Positions 51,013 through 60,497 are shown, numbered from the stretch's first letter. The stretch is 64,000 nt of DNA from E44-bin89 sp034409565 (GCA_034409565.1 DAOUMS010000002.1:78436-142435), one strand, 5' to 3'. Made by a program: numbers and translations. Notes: generated by a model not told the origin, from the sequence alone.

Positions 51013-51537
51013 ATGCCGCGAGAAGAAAAAGTACAGGTTGTTGAGGAACTGAGCCAGTTGCTTTCAGAATGCAGCATCGGTATCCTGACCGACTATCGGG
51101 GGCTGACCACTGCGGAGATGACTGACCTGCGGCGCAGCCTCAGGGGTTCGGAGATAAAGTACCGCGTGGTGAAAAACACGCTGGCCCGGTTTGCCGCAGA
51201 AAAAGCAGGCAAAAGCGACCTGGTTGGCCTTTTTGAAGGCCCGGTGGCGATTGCCTTTGGCTATGGCGACATTGTACTGCCGGCCAAGATTCTGGCCGAT
51301 TATATAAAAACGCAGAAATCGATACTTACCATTAAAGGCGGCTTTACCGGTGACAGGCTCTTTACCCCGGCTGATATCGAAAACCTGGCCTCGCTGCCGT
51401 CCACCGAGGTTTTGCTGGCTAAAATTATGGCCGGGATACAGAGTCCGATTTACCGTCTGGTGAACTGCCTTTCCAACCCCATGAGAGGACTTGTGGGGGT
51501 ACTGCAAGCAAGAGCGAAACAACTTGAGGGAGGATAA
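51013..51537 (+). CDS. rplJ: 50S ribosomal protein L10
   Basis: 174 residues: VVEELSQLLSECSIGILTDYRGLT, KYRVVKNTLARFAAE, FEGPVAIAFGYGD and LARNLxx-equivalent C-terminal helix VGVLQARAKQLEG that binds L12 dimers. Stalk base and autogenous regulator. AGGAGGTGAT precedes the ATG. Confidence 0.97.
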   Translation: MPREEKVQVVEELSQLLSECSIGILTDYRGLTTAEMTDLRRSLRGSEIKYRVVKNTLARFAAEKAGKSDLVGLFEGPVAIAFGYGDIVLPAKILADYIKTQKSILTIKGGFTGDRLFTPADIENLASLPSTEVLLAKIMAGIQSPIYRLVNCLSNPMRGLVGVLQARAKQLEGG

Positions 51538-51538
51538 T

Positions 51539-52192
51539 ATGGCGAAAGAGAAAGAAACGGAAGCGACACCGGAAACCACCGAAGCTGAAGCGGAAGTAAA
51601 AGAGACACCCGCCGCGGAAAAGGAAGCGGCAGGCGCTCCGGAGGCGGCTGTGGAGGCAGCTGAGGCACCGGCAGCAGAAAAAGCGGAGGCAGCGGCTGAG
51701 GTAAAGGAAGCGCCGCCCGCCGCAAAAGCGGAGGAAAAGCCCAAGGCGGCAAAGGAGAAGGCGGCGGAAGTGCCCGCACCGCCAGCCAAAGAGAAGGTCA
51801 AGGTATCTCCAGCCATTGAGGGGATAATGGACTCTATCAAGAAGATGACCGTGCTCGAGCTGGCCGACCTGGTCAAGGCGCTGGAGGCTGAGTTTGGCGT
51901 TACGGCGGCCGCGCCGGTAATGGCCGCAGCACCAACAGCGGCGGGAGCACCGGCTGAAGCTGGCGCCGCAGCTGAAGAGCAGACCGAGTTCAGCGTCATT
52001 CTCACCGAGGTGGGCGCCAACAAGATTGCCGTCATTAAGGCGGTGCGCGAGGTAACCACACTTGGCCTGAAAGAATCCAAGGACCTGGTGGAGAGCGCAC
52101 CCAAGCCAGTGCGAGAGGGCGTAAATAAGGAAGAGGCGGCGACGATAAAGGAAAAAATTGAAGCTGCCGGGGCTAAAGCGGAGATCAAGTAG
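51539..52192 (+). CDS. rplL: 50S ribosomal protein L7/L12 with long N-terminal extension
   Basis: 217 residues, against about 125 usual. Residues about 91-217 are a standard L12: N-terminal dimerisation helix (MDSIKKMTVLELADLVKALE), Ala-rich hinge, and the C-terminal domain (FSVILTEVGANKIAVIKAVREVTTLGLKESKDLV). The preceding 90 residues are Glu/Ala/Pro/Lys-rich and low-complexity. GGGAGGATAAT before the ATG at 51539 supports the long form; an internal ATG (51827) has GAGGGG unusually close, so a second, normal-sized product is conceivable. Confidence 0.95.
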   Translation: MAKEKETEATPETTEAEAEVKETPAAEKEAAGAPEAAVEAAEAPAAEKAEAAAEVKEAPPAAKAEEKPKAAKEKAAEVPAPPAKEKVKVSPAIEGIMDSIKKMTVLELADLVKALEAEFGVTAAAPVMAAAPTAAGAPAEAGAAAEEQTEFSVILTEVGANKIAVIKAVREVTTLGLKESKDLVESAPKPVREGVNKEEAATIKEKIEAAGAKAEIK

Positions 52193-52282
52193 TCCCAGGC
52201 CCCACCTGCCCAGTTGAAAAAGCGGCCATAATAGCCTATAGTAACCACTAATAAGACGCTATCTTATGGAGAGCGGTGGGGC

Positions 52283-52546
52283 GTGTCAGTACTGGATTGT
52301 TTGATACTGATTGGCGTTGGTGGTCTGTTTCTGGTCATCGGTATAATAGCTTATACCTGGGGCAAGAGAGAGGAAGAGAGCTATTACAGCGCTCTGGCCA
52401 AGCGCCCCGGGGATACCCGCGAATTCATGGACCATTGGCCACCACGCCCGCAGCCCGGCGCACTGAAGATTGGGGGTGTTATTGCCATCGCTCTGGGGGC
52501 GGTTTTGCTGGTCACGGGCGGCATCTTCTGCCTTTTAGCCCTTTAG
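52283..52546 (+). CDS. small two-helix membrane protein
   Basis: 87 residues; helices at 5-25 (LILIGVGGLFLVIGIIAYTW) and 63-86 (GGVIAIALGAVLLVTGGIF), with a charged, Pro-rich loop. GTG start with GGTGGGG upstream. Unknown function; convergent with the lipoprotein gene. Confidence 0.6.
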   Translation: MSVLDCLILIGVGGLFLVIGIIAYTWGKREEESYYSALAKRPGDTREFMDHWPPRPQPGALKIGGVIAIALGAVLLVTGGIFCLLAL

Positions 52547-52550
52547 CGCG

Positions 52551-53036
52551 TTACTGAGTTGGCGACGGCACGCTTAATTCCTGGAGGTCAGCCTCAATTC
52601 TGAGCGCATTGGCCTGAAGTCGGTTCGATGGTATCACCCGGCCGTCCTGATAGACGAACCAGCTTGCCTGCTGCCAGTACGCTTTTTCCGTCCAGCCCTT
52701 AACCCCGCTCATATCCACCTTGACGTACCAGATACTGCTGCCGTCTTTGAAGAGCTCTGATTTGGCACTCCAGTTATCGCTGACAGCAGAGAACTCGGCA
52801 AGGTAGGCCTTGGCCTCGTGGCTCTCTGCCAGGCCCAGCAGGTGCTCGTAGACGACAAGTACCGCCCTGTCCTCGGAGTTGATGAAAGTGGTGGTTGCCG
52901 GCTTCTCCGGCTCCGGCTGTGGAGTCTCGGGGGTGGGGAAGGTATAGTCCTGACAGCCAGAGACGGTCAGAACCGTTGTCAATAACATTATGATGACGAT
53001 AAATAAAATATAATATCTCCCAATCCAGCGCCTCAT
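52551..53036 (-). CDS. putative lipoprotein
   Basis: 161 residues with a signal peptide (FIVIIMLLTTVLTVSGC, lipobox VSGC), a short Pro-rich tether (PTPETPQPEPEKPATT) and a globular domain of about 120 residues with an SSIWYVKVDMSGVKGW strand. GGGAGGAG before the ATG at 53036. No family recognised. The gene lies just downstream of comM, 22 bases from its stop. Confidence 0.75.
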   Translation of the reverse strand: MRRWIGRYYILFIVIIMLLTTVLTVSGCQDYTFPTPETPQPEPEKPATTTFINSEDRAVLVVYEHLLGLAESHEAKAYLAEFSAVSDNWSAKSELFKDGSSIWYVKVDMSGVKGWTEKAYWQQASWFVYQDGRVIPSNRLQANALRIEADLQELSVPSPTQ

Positions 53037-53058
53037 TTTCTCCTCCCGGTGAAGTAAC

Positions 53059-54588
53059 TTATAAATCCGTCCTTCTCGGCCGGTACTGAATGGCCTCGGC
53101 CACATGGTGAGCTTTAATTATATCAGAATTATCCAGGTCAGCGATAGTCCGGGCCAGCTTGAGGACGCGGTGAAACGCCCGCGCCGATAGGTAAAGCTGC
53201 TTCAGGGCCGCCTTCAGCAGCCCCTGGGCGGCCTCTTCCACGTGGCAGAAATCACGTATCTCGGATGGGGTCATATCGGCGTTGCCGGTGAGGTGTGTTC
53301 CCCGGAAACGCTCTAGCTGAAGGGAACGGGCGGCGTTGACCCGGGACTGCACGGTTGCTGACGGTTCTCCCAGGCGTTCATCAGTCAGCTTCTCGTAGTC
53401 AATGTGCGGCACCTCAATGAAAATGTCCACCCGGTCGATGAATGGCCCGCTCATGCGCCGTTGATAGCGCGATACCAGGCCCGGCGAACAGGTGCACTTG
53501 CGGAAGGGGTCGCCGTAGTAACCGCAGGGGCAGGGGTTCATGGCGCCGACCAGCATGAAGTTGGCCGGAAAAGTTACGGTGCCCTGCGCCCGGCTGATGG
53601 TCACCACTCTGTCTTCAAGTGGCTGGCGCAGCACCTCCAGCAGGGAGTGGCCGAACTCGGGCAGCTCGTCAAGGAAGAGCACACCGCGGTGGCTGAGGCT
53701 GATTTCGCCTGGCCTGGGCCAGTGCCCGCCGCCAACCAGGCCGGCATGGGAGATGGTGTGGTGCGGGGCACGGAAAGGTCTCTGCCGTATCATGGTGGTA
53801 TCCGGTGGCAGCAGCCCACTCACGCTGTAGATTTTGGTTACCTCCAGTGCTTCCTCGCCAGTCATCGGGGGTAATATGGAGGGCAGGGCACGGGCCAGCA
53901 ACGTCTTGCCGCTGCCCGGCGGGCCGTTCATGATGACATTGTGACCGCCGGCCGCGGCCACTTCCAGGGCCCGTTTGACGTGCTCCTGTCCCTTGATATC
54001 CGCCAGGTCGGTGATGGGGGTGACGGGATAGTAAACGCCAAGGTCGGCTTCATCAGCCTTGTATTCCGGAATGGTGATTTCACCCTGAAGGTAGCCGACC
54101 AGTTGCGCCAGCGAAGCCACCGGTATGACTCTCGCCCCATCAATCATGGCGGCCTCTCTGGCGTCAACCTCAGGCACGATGATGGTGTCAATATTATTTT
54201 CCTCTCTGGCCAGGGCGACCATGGGCAGGATGCCGTGGGTGTGGCGCAGGCTGCCGTCTAGGGATAGCTCACCGAGGAAGATAGCCCGGGAACTATTGGC
54301 GCTCACCTGCTCCGAACTGAGCAGAGTGCCGATAGCCATGGGCAGGTCATAAGCCGGGCCGGCTTTTTTCAGGTCGGCCGGGGCCAGGTTCACCACGATG
54401 CGCTTCATCGGGAAATTGAATCCGGAATTGCGGATGGCGGCGCGGACGCGCTCTCTGGCTTCCTGGACAGCGGCATCAGGCAGGCCGACGATGGTCATGG
54501 CCGGCAGGCCGCTGGAAATGTCCACCTCCACGTCCACCAGATGGCCTTCCAGCCCGACGACGGCAGCGGTCTTGACTTTGGCCAGCAT
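53059..54588 (-). CDS. comM: YifB/ComM family Mg-chelatase-like AAA ATPase
   Basis: 509 residues. N-terminal ChlI-like domain (VDVEVDISSGLPAMTIVGLPD, NLAPADLKKAGPAYDLP), AAA core with Walker A GPPGSGKTLLARALP, RPFRAPHHTISHAGLVGGG, Walker B GVLFLDELPEF and the CPCGYYGDPFRKCTCSP cysteine cluster, and C-terminal helical domain. In naturally competent bacteria ComM is a branch-migration helicase. Full length. Confidence 0.96.
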   Translation of the reverse strand: MLAKVKTAAVVGLEGHLVDVEVDISSGLPAMTIVGLPDAAVQEARERVRAAIRNSGFNFPMKRIVVNLAPADLKKAGPAYDLPMAIGTLLSSEQVSANSSRAIFLGELSLDGSLRHTHGILPMVALAREENNIDTIIVPEVDAREAAMIDGARVIPVASLAQLVGYLQGEITIPEYKADEADLGVYYPVTPITDLADIKGQEHVKRALEVAAAGGHNVIMNGPPGSGKTLLARALPSILPPMTGEEALEVTKIYSVSGLLPPDTTMIRQRPFRAPHHTISHAGLVGGGHWPRPGEISLSHRGVLFLDELPEFGHSLLEVLRQPLEDRVVTISRAQGTVTFPANFMLVGAMNPCPCGYYGDPFRKCTCSPGLVSRYQRRMSGPFIDRVDIFIEVPHIDYEKLTDERLGEPSATVQSRVNAARSLQLERFRGTHLTGNADMTPSEIRDFCHVEEAAQGLLKAALKQLYLSARAFHRVLKLARTIADLDNSDIIKAHHVAEAIQYRPRRTDL

Positions 54589-54633
54589 GGTCTAATGTTA
54601 CTGCGTAATGCGGGCAGTGTCAAAGCCGAATGG

Positions 54634-55257
54634 CTACAGCGCCGCCGCTTCGCCAATCAGGCCAAAGAGATGGAACACCACGAAGACGATGAGTGCCGAA
54701 AGCAGCGCCCCGGCCACGGTCTGGGTCAGCGAGTGGTATTTAAGCTCGATTCTTGACCAGGCTATCGGTGGCACCAGTACGGCGGCGAAGGCACCGGTGG
54801 CACCGTAAGTAATAATCAGTACGGTGACCGAACCGGCGGCAAAAGCGGTGTGCAGGCTGATTTTCCAGCTAAAGTTAATCAACATGAAGACGAGTATGGC
54901 CGATAGTGCCGCCACCATGGTGGCCACCAGTACCAGCGGCGCATGCAGAGAAAAAAGTATGACACAGCAGGCAACGGTGCACATGCTGGCTACCAGGTAT
55001 ATCTGGTGCCTCTGCTGCCGGACCATGATGAAGATACCGTCAACTTTATCCTTGTGCACCAGATAGAGGATGACCAGAAAAATGGGCAGCAAGGTGAACC
55101 CGATTAAAAGCAACGACCATTTAAGGCCATCGCCTACGCTGGACGTTGACTGAAAGGAGAGGAACACCACGACGGCTAGGCTGACGATAAAGGGGTTGAG
55201 AATGGTTGAGGTTAGGTGAGCAAACCGTCTCTTCATGTTGTTATTTTCACTAACCAT
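54634..55257 (-). CDS. PAP2-like membrane protein
   Basis: 207 residues, about six helices. KDKVDGIFIMVRQQRHQ, SWKISLHTAFAAG and WSRIELKYHSLTQTVAGA resemble the three phosphatase motifs of PAP2 enzymes (KxxxxxxRP, SxHT, SRxxxxxHxxxQ), though the first lacks RP. May be a lipid phosphatase or a catalytically weakened relative. Confidence 0.7.
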   Translation of the reverse strand: MVSENNNMKRRFAHLTSTILNPFIVSLAVVVFLSFQSTSSVGDGLKWSLLLIGFTLLPIFLVILYLVHKDKVDGIFIMVRQQRHQIYLVASMCTVACCVILFSLHAPLVLVATMVAALSAILVFMLINFSWKISLHTAFAAGSVTVLIITYGATGAFAAVLVPPIAWSRIELKYHSLTQTVAGALLSALIVFVVFHLFGLIGEAAAL

Positions 55258-55383
55258 TTTAACTTTATCATTATACTACAACGCAGGGTCATCTGTCACC
55301 TTCCTGCGGTCAATGCACTGCCAAATGACTTCTTTAAGCATGCTCTGGGCCTGTGATATAATACGAGTGAGGTTGCTGGCATT

Positions 55384-56454
55384 ATGTTAGATAGACTGGA
55401 GAGAATAGAACAGAGATACCGTGAGCTTGACCGGCAGATGTCCAGGTATGAGGTGGCCTCAGACCTGAAGCAGTTACAGGAGCTGGCACAGGAGAGGGCC
55501 GGCCTTGAGGAAGTGGTCGCCAAGTACCGGGAGTACAAAGACACCTCAAAATCGCTGGCGGAGACCCGGGCGATGCTGGACGCTGGCCTTGACGAGGAGA
55601 TGGCTGAGCTGGTCAAGCAGGAAGTCACCAGCCTTGAGTCGCAGCAGGAGAGGCTGCTTGCGGAGCTCAAGCTCGCCCTTTTGCCCAAAGACCCCAACGA
55701 CGAAAAGGACATTATCATGGAAATCAGGGCGGGGGCGGGAGGCGAGGAGGCCGGGCTTTTTGCCGCCGACCTTTTCCGCATGTACAGTCGCTATACCCAG
55801 CTGAAGGACTGGAAGATAGATGTTATCAGTGTAAATGAAAGCGGCATCGGGGGTATCCGGGAAATCATCTTTGAGGTGAAGGGGCGGGGGGCTTACAGCC
55901 GGTTGAAATATGAAAGCGGCGTGCACCGGGTGCAGCGCGTTCCGGTGACCGAGTCTTCGGGCCGCCTCCATACCTCGACGGCAACGGTGGCGGTTCTGCC
56001 CAAGGCAGAGGAGGTGGACATAGAAATCGACCCTGATGACCTGAAGGTGGACATTTTCCACAGCGGTGGTGCCGGTGGGCAGAACGTGAACAAGGTGGCC
56101 ACTGCCGTCCGCATGACTCACCTCCCCACGGGCATGGTCGTTGTCTGCCAGGACGAGCGCTCACAGCTCCAGAACAAACTGCGGGCGATGTCGGTGCTGC
56201 GCTCCCGCCTCCTTGATATCGAAAGGCGCAAACAGGAAGAAAAAATAACCTCGCAGCGCCGCTCGCAGGTGGGCACGGGCGACCGTGCCGAGAAGATACG
56301 GACCTACAATTTTCCCCAGGACCGGGTCTCTGACCACCGCATCAACCTCACGGTGCGCAATCTCCCCCGTATTCTGGCGGGAGAGCTTGACGAGCTGGTG
56401 GACGAGCTGGCCACTACTTCCCAGGCAAGACAACTCGAGGAACAACTGGCGTGA
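55384..56454 (+). CDS. prfA: peptide chain release factor 1
   Basis: 356 residues. The GGQ motif appears in HSGGAGGQNVNKVATAVRMTH, and RIRTYNFPQ-like KIRTYNFPQDRVSDHRINLT is present; the stop-recognition PVT region reads PVTESSGRLHTST. Recognises UAA and UAG. The stop overlaps prmC (GTGA), so its modifier is co-translated. Confidence 0.97.
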   Translation: MLDRLERIEQRYRELDRQMSRYEVASDLKQLQELAQERAGLEEVVAKYREYKDTSKSLAETRAMLDAGLDEEMAELVKQEVTSLESQQERLLAELKLALLPKDPNDEKDIIMEIRAGAGGEEAGLFAADLFRMYSRYTQLKDWKIDVISVNESGIGGIREIIFEVKGRGAYSRLKYESGVHRVQRVPVTESSGRLHTSTATVAVLPKAEEVDIEIDPDDLKVDIFHSGGAGGQNVNKVATAVRMTHLPTGMVVVCQDERSQLQNKLRAMSVLRSRLLDIERRKQEEKITSQRRSQVGTGDRAEKIRTYNFPQDRVSDHRINLTVRNLPRILAGELDELVDELATTSQARQLEEQLA

Positions 56455-57320
56455 CCCTGAAGCAGGTTCTTTACCGGGCACGGCAAATTTTAACCGAGAA
56501 CGGCATTGAAGATGCGGCACTGGAAGGTGAACTCCTGCTCCGGCACGTACTGGGGATAGACCGGGCGCGGTTGTATTCAGAGCCGGACCGTGAGCTCGGC
56601 AGCGAACAGGAAGCTGAATTCTGGCATCTGCTCCAGCGGCGTCTCGGCGGCGAGCCTTCAGCCTACATCACCGGGCACCGGGAGTTCTACGGCCTCGATT
56701 TTTATATTGACCGCCGCGTTTTGATTCCCCGGCCGGAAACGGAACTGCTGGTGGCGGAAGCGGTCAGGCTGGTGCAGGCGGGTAATATTGCCGCCGTCGC
56801 CGATATCGGCACCGGGTGCGGTGCCATCGCCATCAGTCTGGTCCGGCATTTTCCCGGCTTGAAAATCTACGCCTCCGATGTATCTGCTGACGCGCTGGAG
56901 GTGGCCCGCATAAACTGCGAAAAACACGGTGTGGCCGACCGGGTACAGCTACTTCACGGCGATATGCTGGTGCCGCTGCCGGAACCGGTCGACCTTATCA
57001 CGGCCAACCTGCCCTATGTGGGGGAGAAGGAAATCACTGCGTCGGGGCTGGCTGACTTCGAGCCGCGCCTGGCGCTGGATGGCGGTGCCGATGGGCTGGA
57101 CAAGATAAGGCATTTGTGCCAGCAAGGCAGAGACAAACTGCGGCCCCAGGGCGTGATACTGCTGGAAATCGGGCAGGGGCAGGGGGGAACCGTGACCGAC
57201 CTGCTGCGCCGCCATTTCCCGGCGGCATCAGTGGCGGTGATAAGCGATTTTCAGGGCATCGAACGCGTTATCAGACTGTGCTTGACACCGAACCAGTCCA
57301 GTGTTAAATTAGTTTTTTGA
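56451..57320 (+). CDS. prmC: release factor glutamine methyltransferase
   Basis: 289 residues. N-terminal helical domain, then YITGHREFYGLDFYIDRRVLIPRPETELLV, SAM motif ADIGTGCGAIAISL and catalytic ITANLPYVGEKE (an NxPY motif). Methylates the GGQ glutamine of release factors. GTG start overlaps the prfA stop by 4 bases. Confidence 0.96.
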   Translation: MTLKQVLYRARQILTENGIEDAALEGELLLRHVLGIDRARLYSEPDRELGSEQEAEFWHLLQRRLGGEPSAYITGHREFYGLDFYIDRRVLIPRPETELLVAEAVRLVQAGNIAAVADIGTGCGAIAISLVRHFPGLKIYASDVSADALEVARINCEKHGVADRVQLLHGDMLVPLPEPVDLITANLPYVGEKEITASGLADFEPRLALDGGADGLDKIRHLCQQGRDKLRPQGVILLEIGQGQGGTVTDLLRRHFPAASVAVISDFQGIERVIRLCLTPNQSSVKLVF

Positions 57321-57358
57321 ATTCTGGTGGGAAATCACGAAAAGGGGTAGACGTGGCT

Positions 57359-58159
57359 ATGAATATGATTGTCTGCGTGAAACAGGTAATAGACCCCGAG
57401 GCGCCACCCTCGAGCTTCAAGGTGGATGAAGCGGCGAAAAAAGTGGTGCCGCCGCCGGGTGTGCCTCCCGTAGTCAGTCCGTTTGATGAGAACGCCGTGG
57501 AAGCAGCCTTGCGTATCAAGGACACTCAGGGGGGTAAAATCACCGTCCTCAGCATGGGTGCCAACCTGCTGCGCGAAGTGGTGAAAAAGCCGCTCTCCAT
57601 GGGGGCTGACGAGCTTGTCCTGCTTGAAGATGAGGCTTTCACCGGTGGTGATAGCTGGTCAAACGCCCAGGCACTGGCGACGGCCATCAAGAAAATCGGT
57701 GAATACGACCTTATTTTCTGCGGTCGGCAGGCGGCCGACTGGGATGACGGTCAGGTGGGCGCGGGTATCGCCGAAATGCTGGGACTGCCCAGCGTTACCC
57801 TGGCCCGGAAAATAGAGGTCGCCGACGGCAAGGCAAAAGTGGAGCGGGTAACGGCTGATGGCTACGAAGTCATTGAAGTGCCGCTGCCGGCACTGGTTAC
57901 GGTCAGCAATGAGCTCGGCGAAGCCCGCTATCCGACCATAAGAGGCATTATGGCGGCGAAAAAGATTGAGCCACTTGTCTGGAAACCAGCCGATATTGGC
58001 CTTGAGCCGGCACAGGTTGGGACGGCGGGGCGGAAAACGAACCTGGAAAAGCTGTACCAGCCGGTCCACGAGGGCAAGTGCGAGTTAATCGAAGGGGAGA
58101 GCCCGGAGGAGGCGGGGGTCAACCTGGCGCTGAAACTCCGGGAAGCCAAGTTATTATAG
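57359..58159 (+). CDS. etfB: electron transfer flavoprotein beta subunit
   Basis: About 266 residues: MNMIVCVKQVIDPEA, FDENAVEAALRIKD, LSMGADELVLLED, LIFCGRQAADWDDGQVG and TVSNELGEARYPTIRGIMAAKKI. Carries AMP (or FAD in bifurcating forms) and joins EtfA to shuttle electrons from dehydrogenases. Start between GTG 57353 and ATG 57359 is undecided. A DGQVG nucleotide-binding loop is present; a bifurcating role cannot be judged from this. Confidence 0.95.
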   Translation: MNMIVCVKQVIDPEAPPSSFKVDEAAKKVVPPPGVPPVVSPFDENAVEAALRIKDTQGGKITVLSMGANLLREVVKKPLSMGADELVLLEDEAFTGGDSWSNAQALATAIKKIGEYDLIFCGRQAADWDDGQVGAGIAEMLGLPSVTLARKIEVADGKAKVERVTADGYEVIEVPLPALVTVSNELGEARYPTIRGIMAAKKIEPLVWKPADIGLEPAQVGTAGRKTNLEKLYQPVHEGKCELIEGESPEEAGVNLALKLREAKLL

Positions 58160-58197
58160 GGAACAGTCAATACCATGAGAGCTGGAGGTAATTAGCC

Positions 58198-59196
58198 ATG
58201 GGAGAATACCGGGGCATTATGGTTCACGCGGAGGTGACGGAAGGAAAACTGGCGGCCATTGCCACGGAACTGCTGGGCTGCGGTCGGAGACTGGCCGATG
58301 ACCTCGGTGAGGAATTAAGCGCCGTCATCGTGGGCAGCGGGCTAGGTGGTCTGGCCCAGGAGGCTTTTGCCTTTGGTGCCGATAAAGTATACATCGTTGA
58401 CGATGTTTTGCTGCAGGATTACCAGACTGATACCTATGTTCCGGTGATGGAAAAGGTGGTCAGGCAGATGATGCCCGGCATTTTGCTTATCGGGCAGACG
58501 TCTATTGGCCGCGACCTGGCAGCGAGGCTGGCTTTCCGGCTGGAGACAACCGTTACCATGGACTGTATCGAGCTGGCCATTGACTCCGGCGCAAAACGCC
58601 TGCGGCGCACCAAACCGGTTTACGGGGGCAATGCCCGGGCTGTTTTCAGTAGTGAGCTTGACCCGCAGATAGCCACGGTGAGAGCCAAGGCCATGACACC
58701 GCTGGCGCCGGACACATCAAGAAAGGGAGAGGTAGTAACCATTGCCGCGGGGCTGGACTCCGCGAAAGTCAGGACCAGGGTCCTGGAAAAGGTGAAGCAG
58801 GAAGTCGAAGGTATAAGCCTGGAGGCGGCCGAGGTGGTGGTCAGTGGCGGGAGGGGTATCGGCGGCGCTGAGGGCTTCAAGCAGCTGGAAGAACTGGCAG
58901 GGCTGCTGAAGGGGGCAGCGGGTGCCAGCCGGCCCCCCTGTGATAACGGCTGGGTGCCTGATGTACGCCAGATAGGACTCACCGGTAAAATAGTGGCCCC
59001 AGACCTTTATATTGCCGTTGCCCTGTCCGGTGCCAGCCAGCATATGGCAGGCTGTTCCGGCTGCAAAAACATCGTGGCCATTAACAAAGACCCTGAGGCC
59101 AATATCTTCCGCGAGGCACGCTTCGGCATCGTCGGCGACTGGAAAAAAGTGCTGCCGGCCTTCACGGGAAAGGTCAGGGAATTATTGGCCGGCTGA
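58198..59196 (+). CDS. etfA: electron transfer flavoprotein alpha subunit
   Basis: 332 residues. Variable N-terminal domain (VHAEVTEGKLAAIATELLG), then the FAD domain: VVVSGGRGIGGAEGFKQLEELA, AASRPPCDNGW, QIGLTGKIVAPDLYIAVALSG-type segment and SQHMAGCSGCKNIVAINKDPEANIF. Follows etfB by 38 bases with GGAGG before its ATG. No acyl-CoA dehydrogenase is adjacent, so the partner lies elsewhere. Confidence 0.96.
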   Translation: MGEYRGIMVHAEVTEGKLAAIATELLGCGRRLADDLGEELSAVIVGSGLGGLAQEAFAFGADKVYIVDDVLLQDYQTDTYVPVMEKVVRQMMPGILLIGQTSIGRDLAARLAFRLETTVTMDCIELAIDSGAKRLRRTKPVYGGNARAVFSSELDPQIATVRAKAMTPLAPDTSRKGEVVTIAAGLDSAKVRTRVLEKVKQEVEGISLEAAEVVVSGGRGIGGAEGFKQLEELAGLLKGAAGASRPPCDNGWVPDVRQIGLTGKIVAPDLYIAVALSGASQHMAGCSGCKNIVAINKDPEANIFREARFGIVGDWKKVLPAFTGKVRELLAG

Positions 59197-59294
59197 CGAG
59201 GCAAGCGCCTGAGAGTTGAATTTCCAGATAGATTGTAGTATTATAGAAAACTAGTAAGCTTGAGTTCCCAATATACTTAGCGAGGTGGAGAAGC

Positions 59295-60494
59295 ATGCAA
59301 AAAATGAGAATTTTCTGTCTGTTACTGGTAAGCCTGCTGGCGATTTCTCCGGTGGGTGCGGTATTTGCTCAGGAAGAGTCACAGTACGTCCTGTCGCTGA
59401 CGCCCACCGACGGCGTATACAGCACTAACATGGTCGCTGGACGGGACAAGGATATCCGGGTGGACCTGGAGAACATTGGCGAGGAGGCAGTGACCAAAAT
59501 TGCCATCAAAAGTGAAATACCAGACGGGTGGACGATCAAATATGACCCGCCCAGGATAGCATCGCTGGCGGCCTATGACAACGAGCGAATTTATGCTACG
59601 GTAACCGCGCCGGAAAATACCGCCACGGGTGATTACTTTGTCAAGCTCTGGGCGGAAGGTGACCAGGCCTCTACCGAAAAAGTCGAGATAAGGGTTACCG
59701 TAAAGATTCTGGAAAGGGAAGAAACAATTGAGGTGCGGGCCGTCCACCCCAGCATCGAGGCGATTGCCGGCAGTGACTTCGTCTTTGAGCTGGAATTCAA
59801 ATACGGCGGCGATATACTAGGTGAGCCCAGGTCATTTGACCTGAAACCCGTCGCCCCACAGGGATGGGAAGTATACTTCACCCCCCAGTTTGAGAAAGAC
59901 AAGCATGTCTCCGCCATCGACCTCAAGCCTGGCGGTATGGCTTTTACCGATAAGACCAGGATGGTCGCCCGGGCACCTTTCTGGCCCCTGCCCGAGCCCG
60001 GCGATTACAAGATACTTTTAGACGTGGTCTCCGGCGACCTGAAAAGCACCATTGAACTCAAGGCAGTGATTACCGCCAGTTATACTCTGCTTCTGGCCCC
60101 GTCGGGCGAGCGTTACGATACCAAGGCCAAGGCCGGTCGTGATAACTATTTTTCCATTGAAGTTGGCAACCTGGGTACGGCGCCCATTGATAAAATCACC
60201 TTCTCGTCCGATAAACCGGCGGGATGGTCAATTGAGTTCAAGCCAGAGCAGGTGGACTCACTGGAGGCGCTGAAGAGCCAGACCGTAGAGATAAATATCA
60301 AACCGCCACCGGAGACAATTGCGGGCGATTACATGATAAGTGCCCGGGCTTCCGGAGTCCAGAAGACTTCGGAGAAGATAAGTATCAGGGTTACTGTGGA
60401 GACACCCACCATCTGGGGCTGGGTCGGCGTGGCCATCATCGCCATTGTCGTGCTGGGGCTGGTGGTTGTCTTCATGCGGTTTAGTCGGCGATAG
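59295..60494 (+). CDS. exported NEW3-repeat protein with C-terminal membrane anchor
   Basis: 399 residues. Signal peptide (IFCLLLVSLLAISPVGAVFA), three beta-sandwich units of the NEW3/COG1470 type (first VDLENIGEEAVTKIAIKSEIPDGW; last IEVGNLGTAPIDKITFSSDKPAGW) and one C-terminal helix (WVGVAIIAIVVLGLVVVFM) with basic tail. It precedes an ABC ATPase by 3 bases and a permease, so it is likely an extracytoplasmic component of that transporter. Confidence 0.85.
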   Translation: MQKMRIFCLLLVSLLAISPVGAVFAQEESQYVLSLTPTDGVYSTNMVAGRDKDIRVDLENIGEEAVTKIAIKSEIPDGWTIKYDPPRIASLAAYDNERIYATVTAPENTATGDYFVKLWAEGDQASTEKVEIRVTVKILEREETIEVRAVHPSIEAIAGSDFVFELEFKYGGDILGEPRSFDLKPVAPQGWEVYFTPQFEKDKHVSAIDLKPGGMAFTDKTRMVARAPFWPLPEPGDYKILLDVVSGDLKSTIELKAVITASYTLLLAPSGERYDTKAKAGRDNYFSIEVGNLGTAPIDKITFSSDKPAGWSIEFKPEQVDSLEALKSQTVEINIKPPPETIAGDYMISARASGVQKTSEKISIRVTVETPTIWGWVGVAIIAIVVLGLVVVFMRFSRR

Positions 60495-60497
60495 TCC

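Noticed and set aside
51064..52248. Long minus-strand open frame of 394 codons
   Set aside because: It is a shadow of rplJ and rplL, caused by their GC- and Ala/Glu-rich codons.
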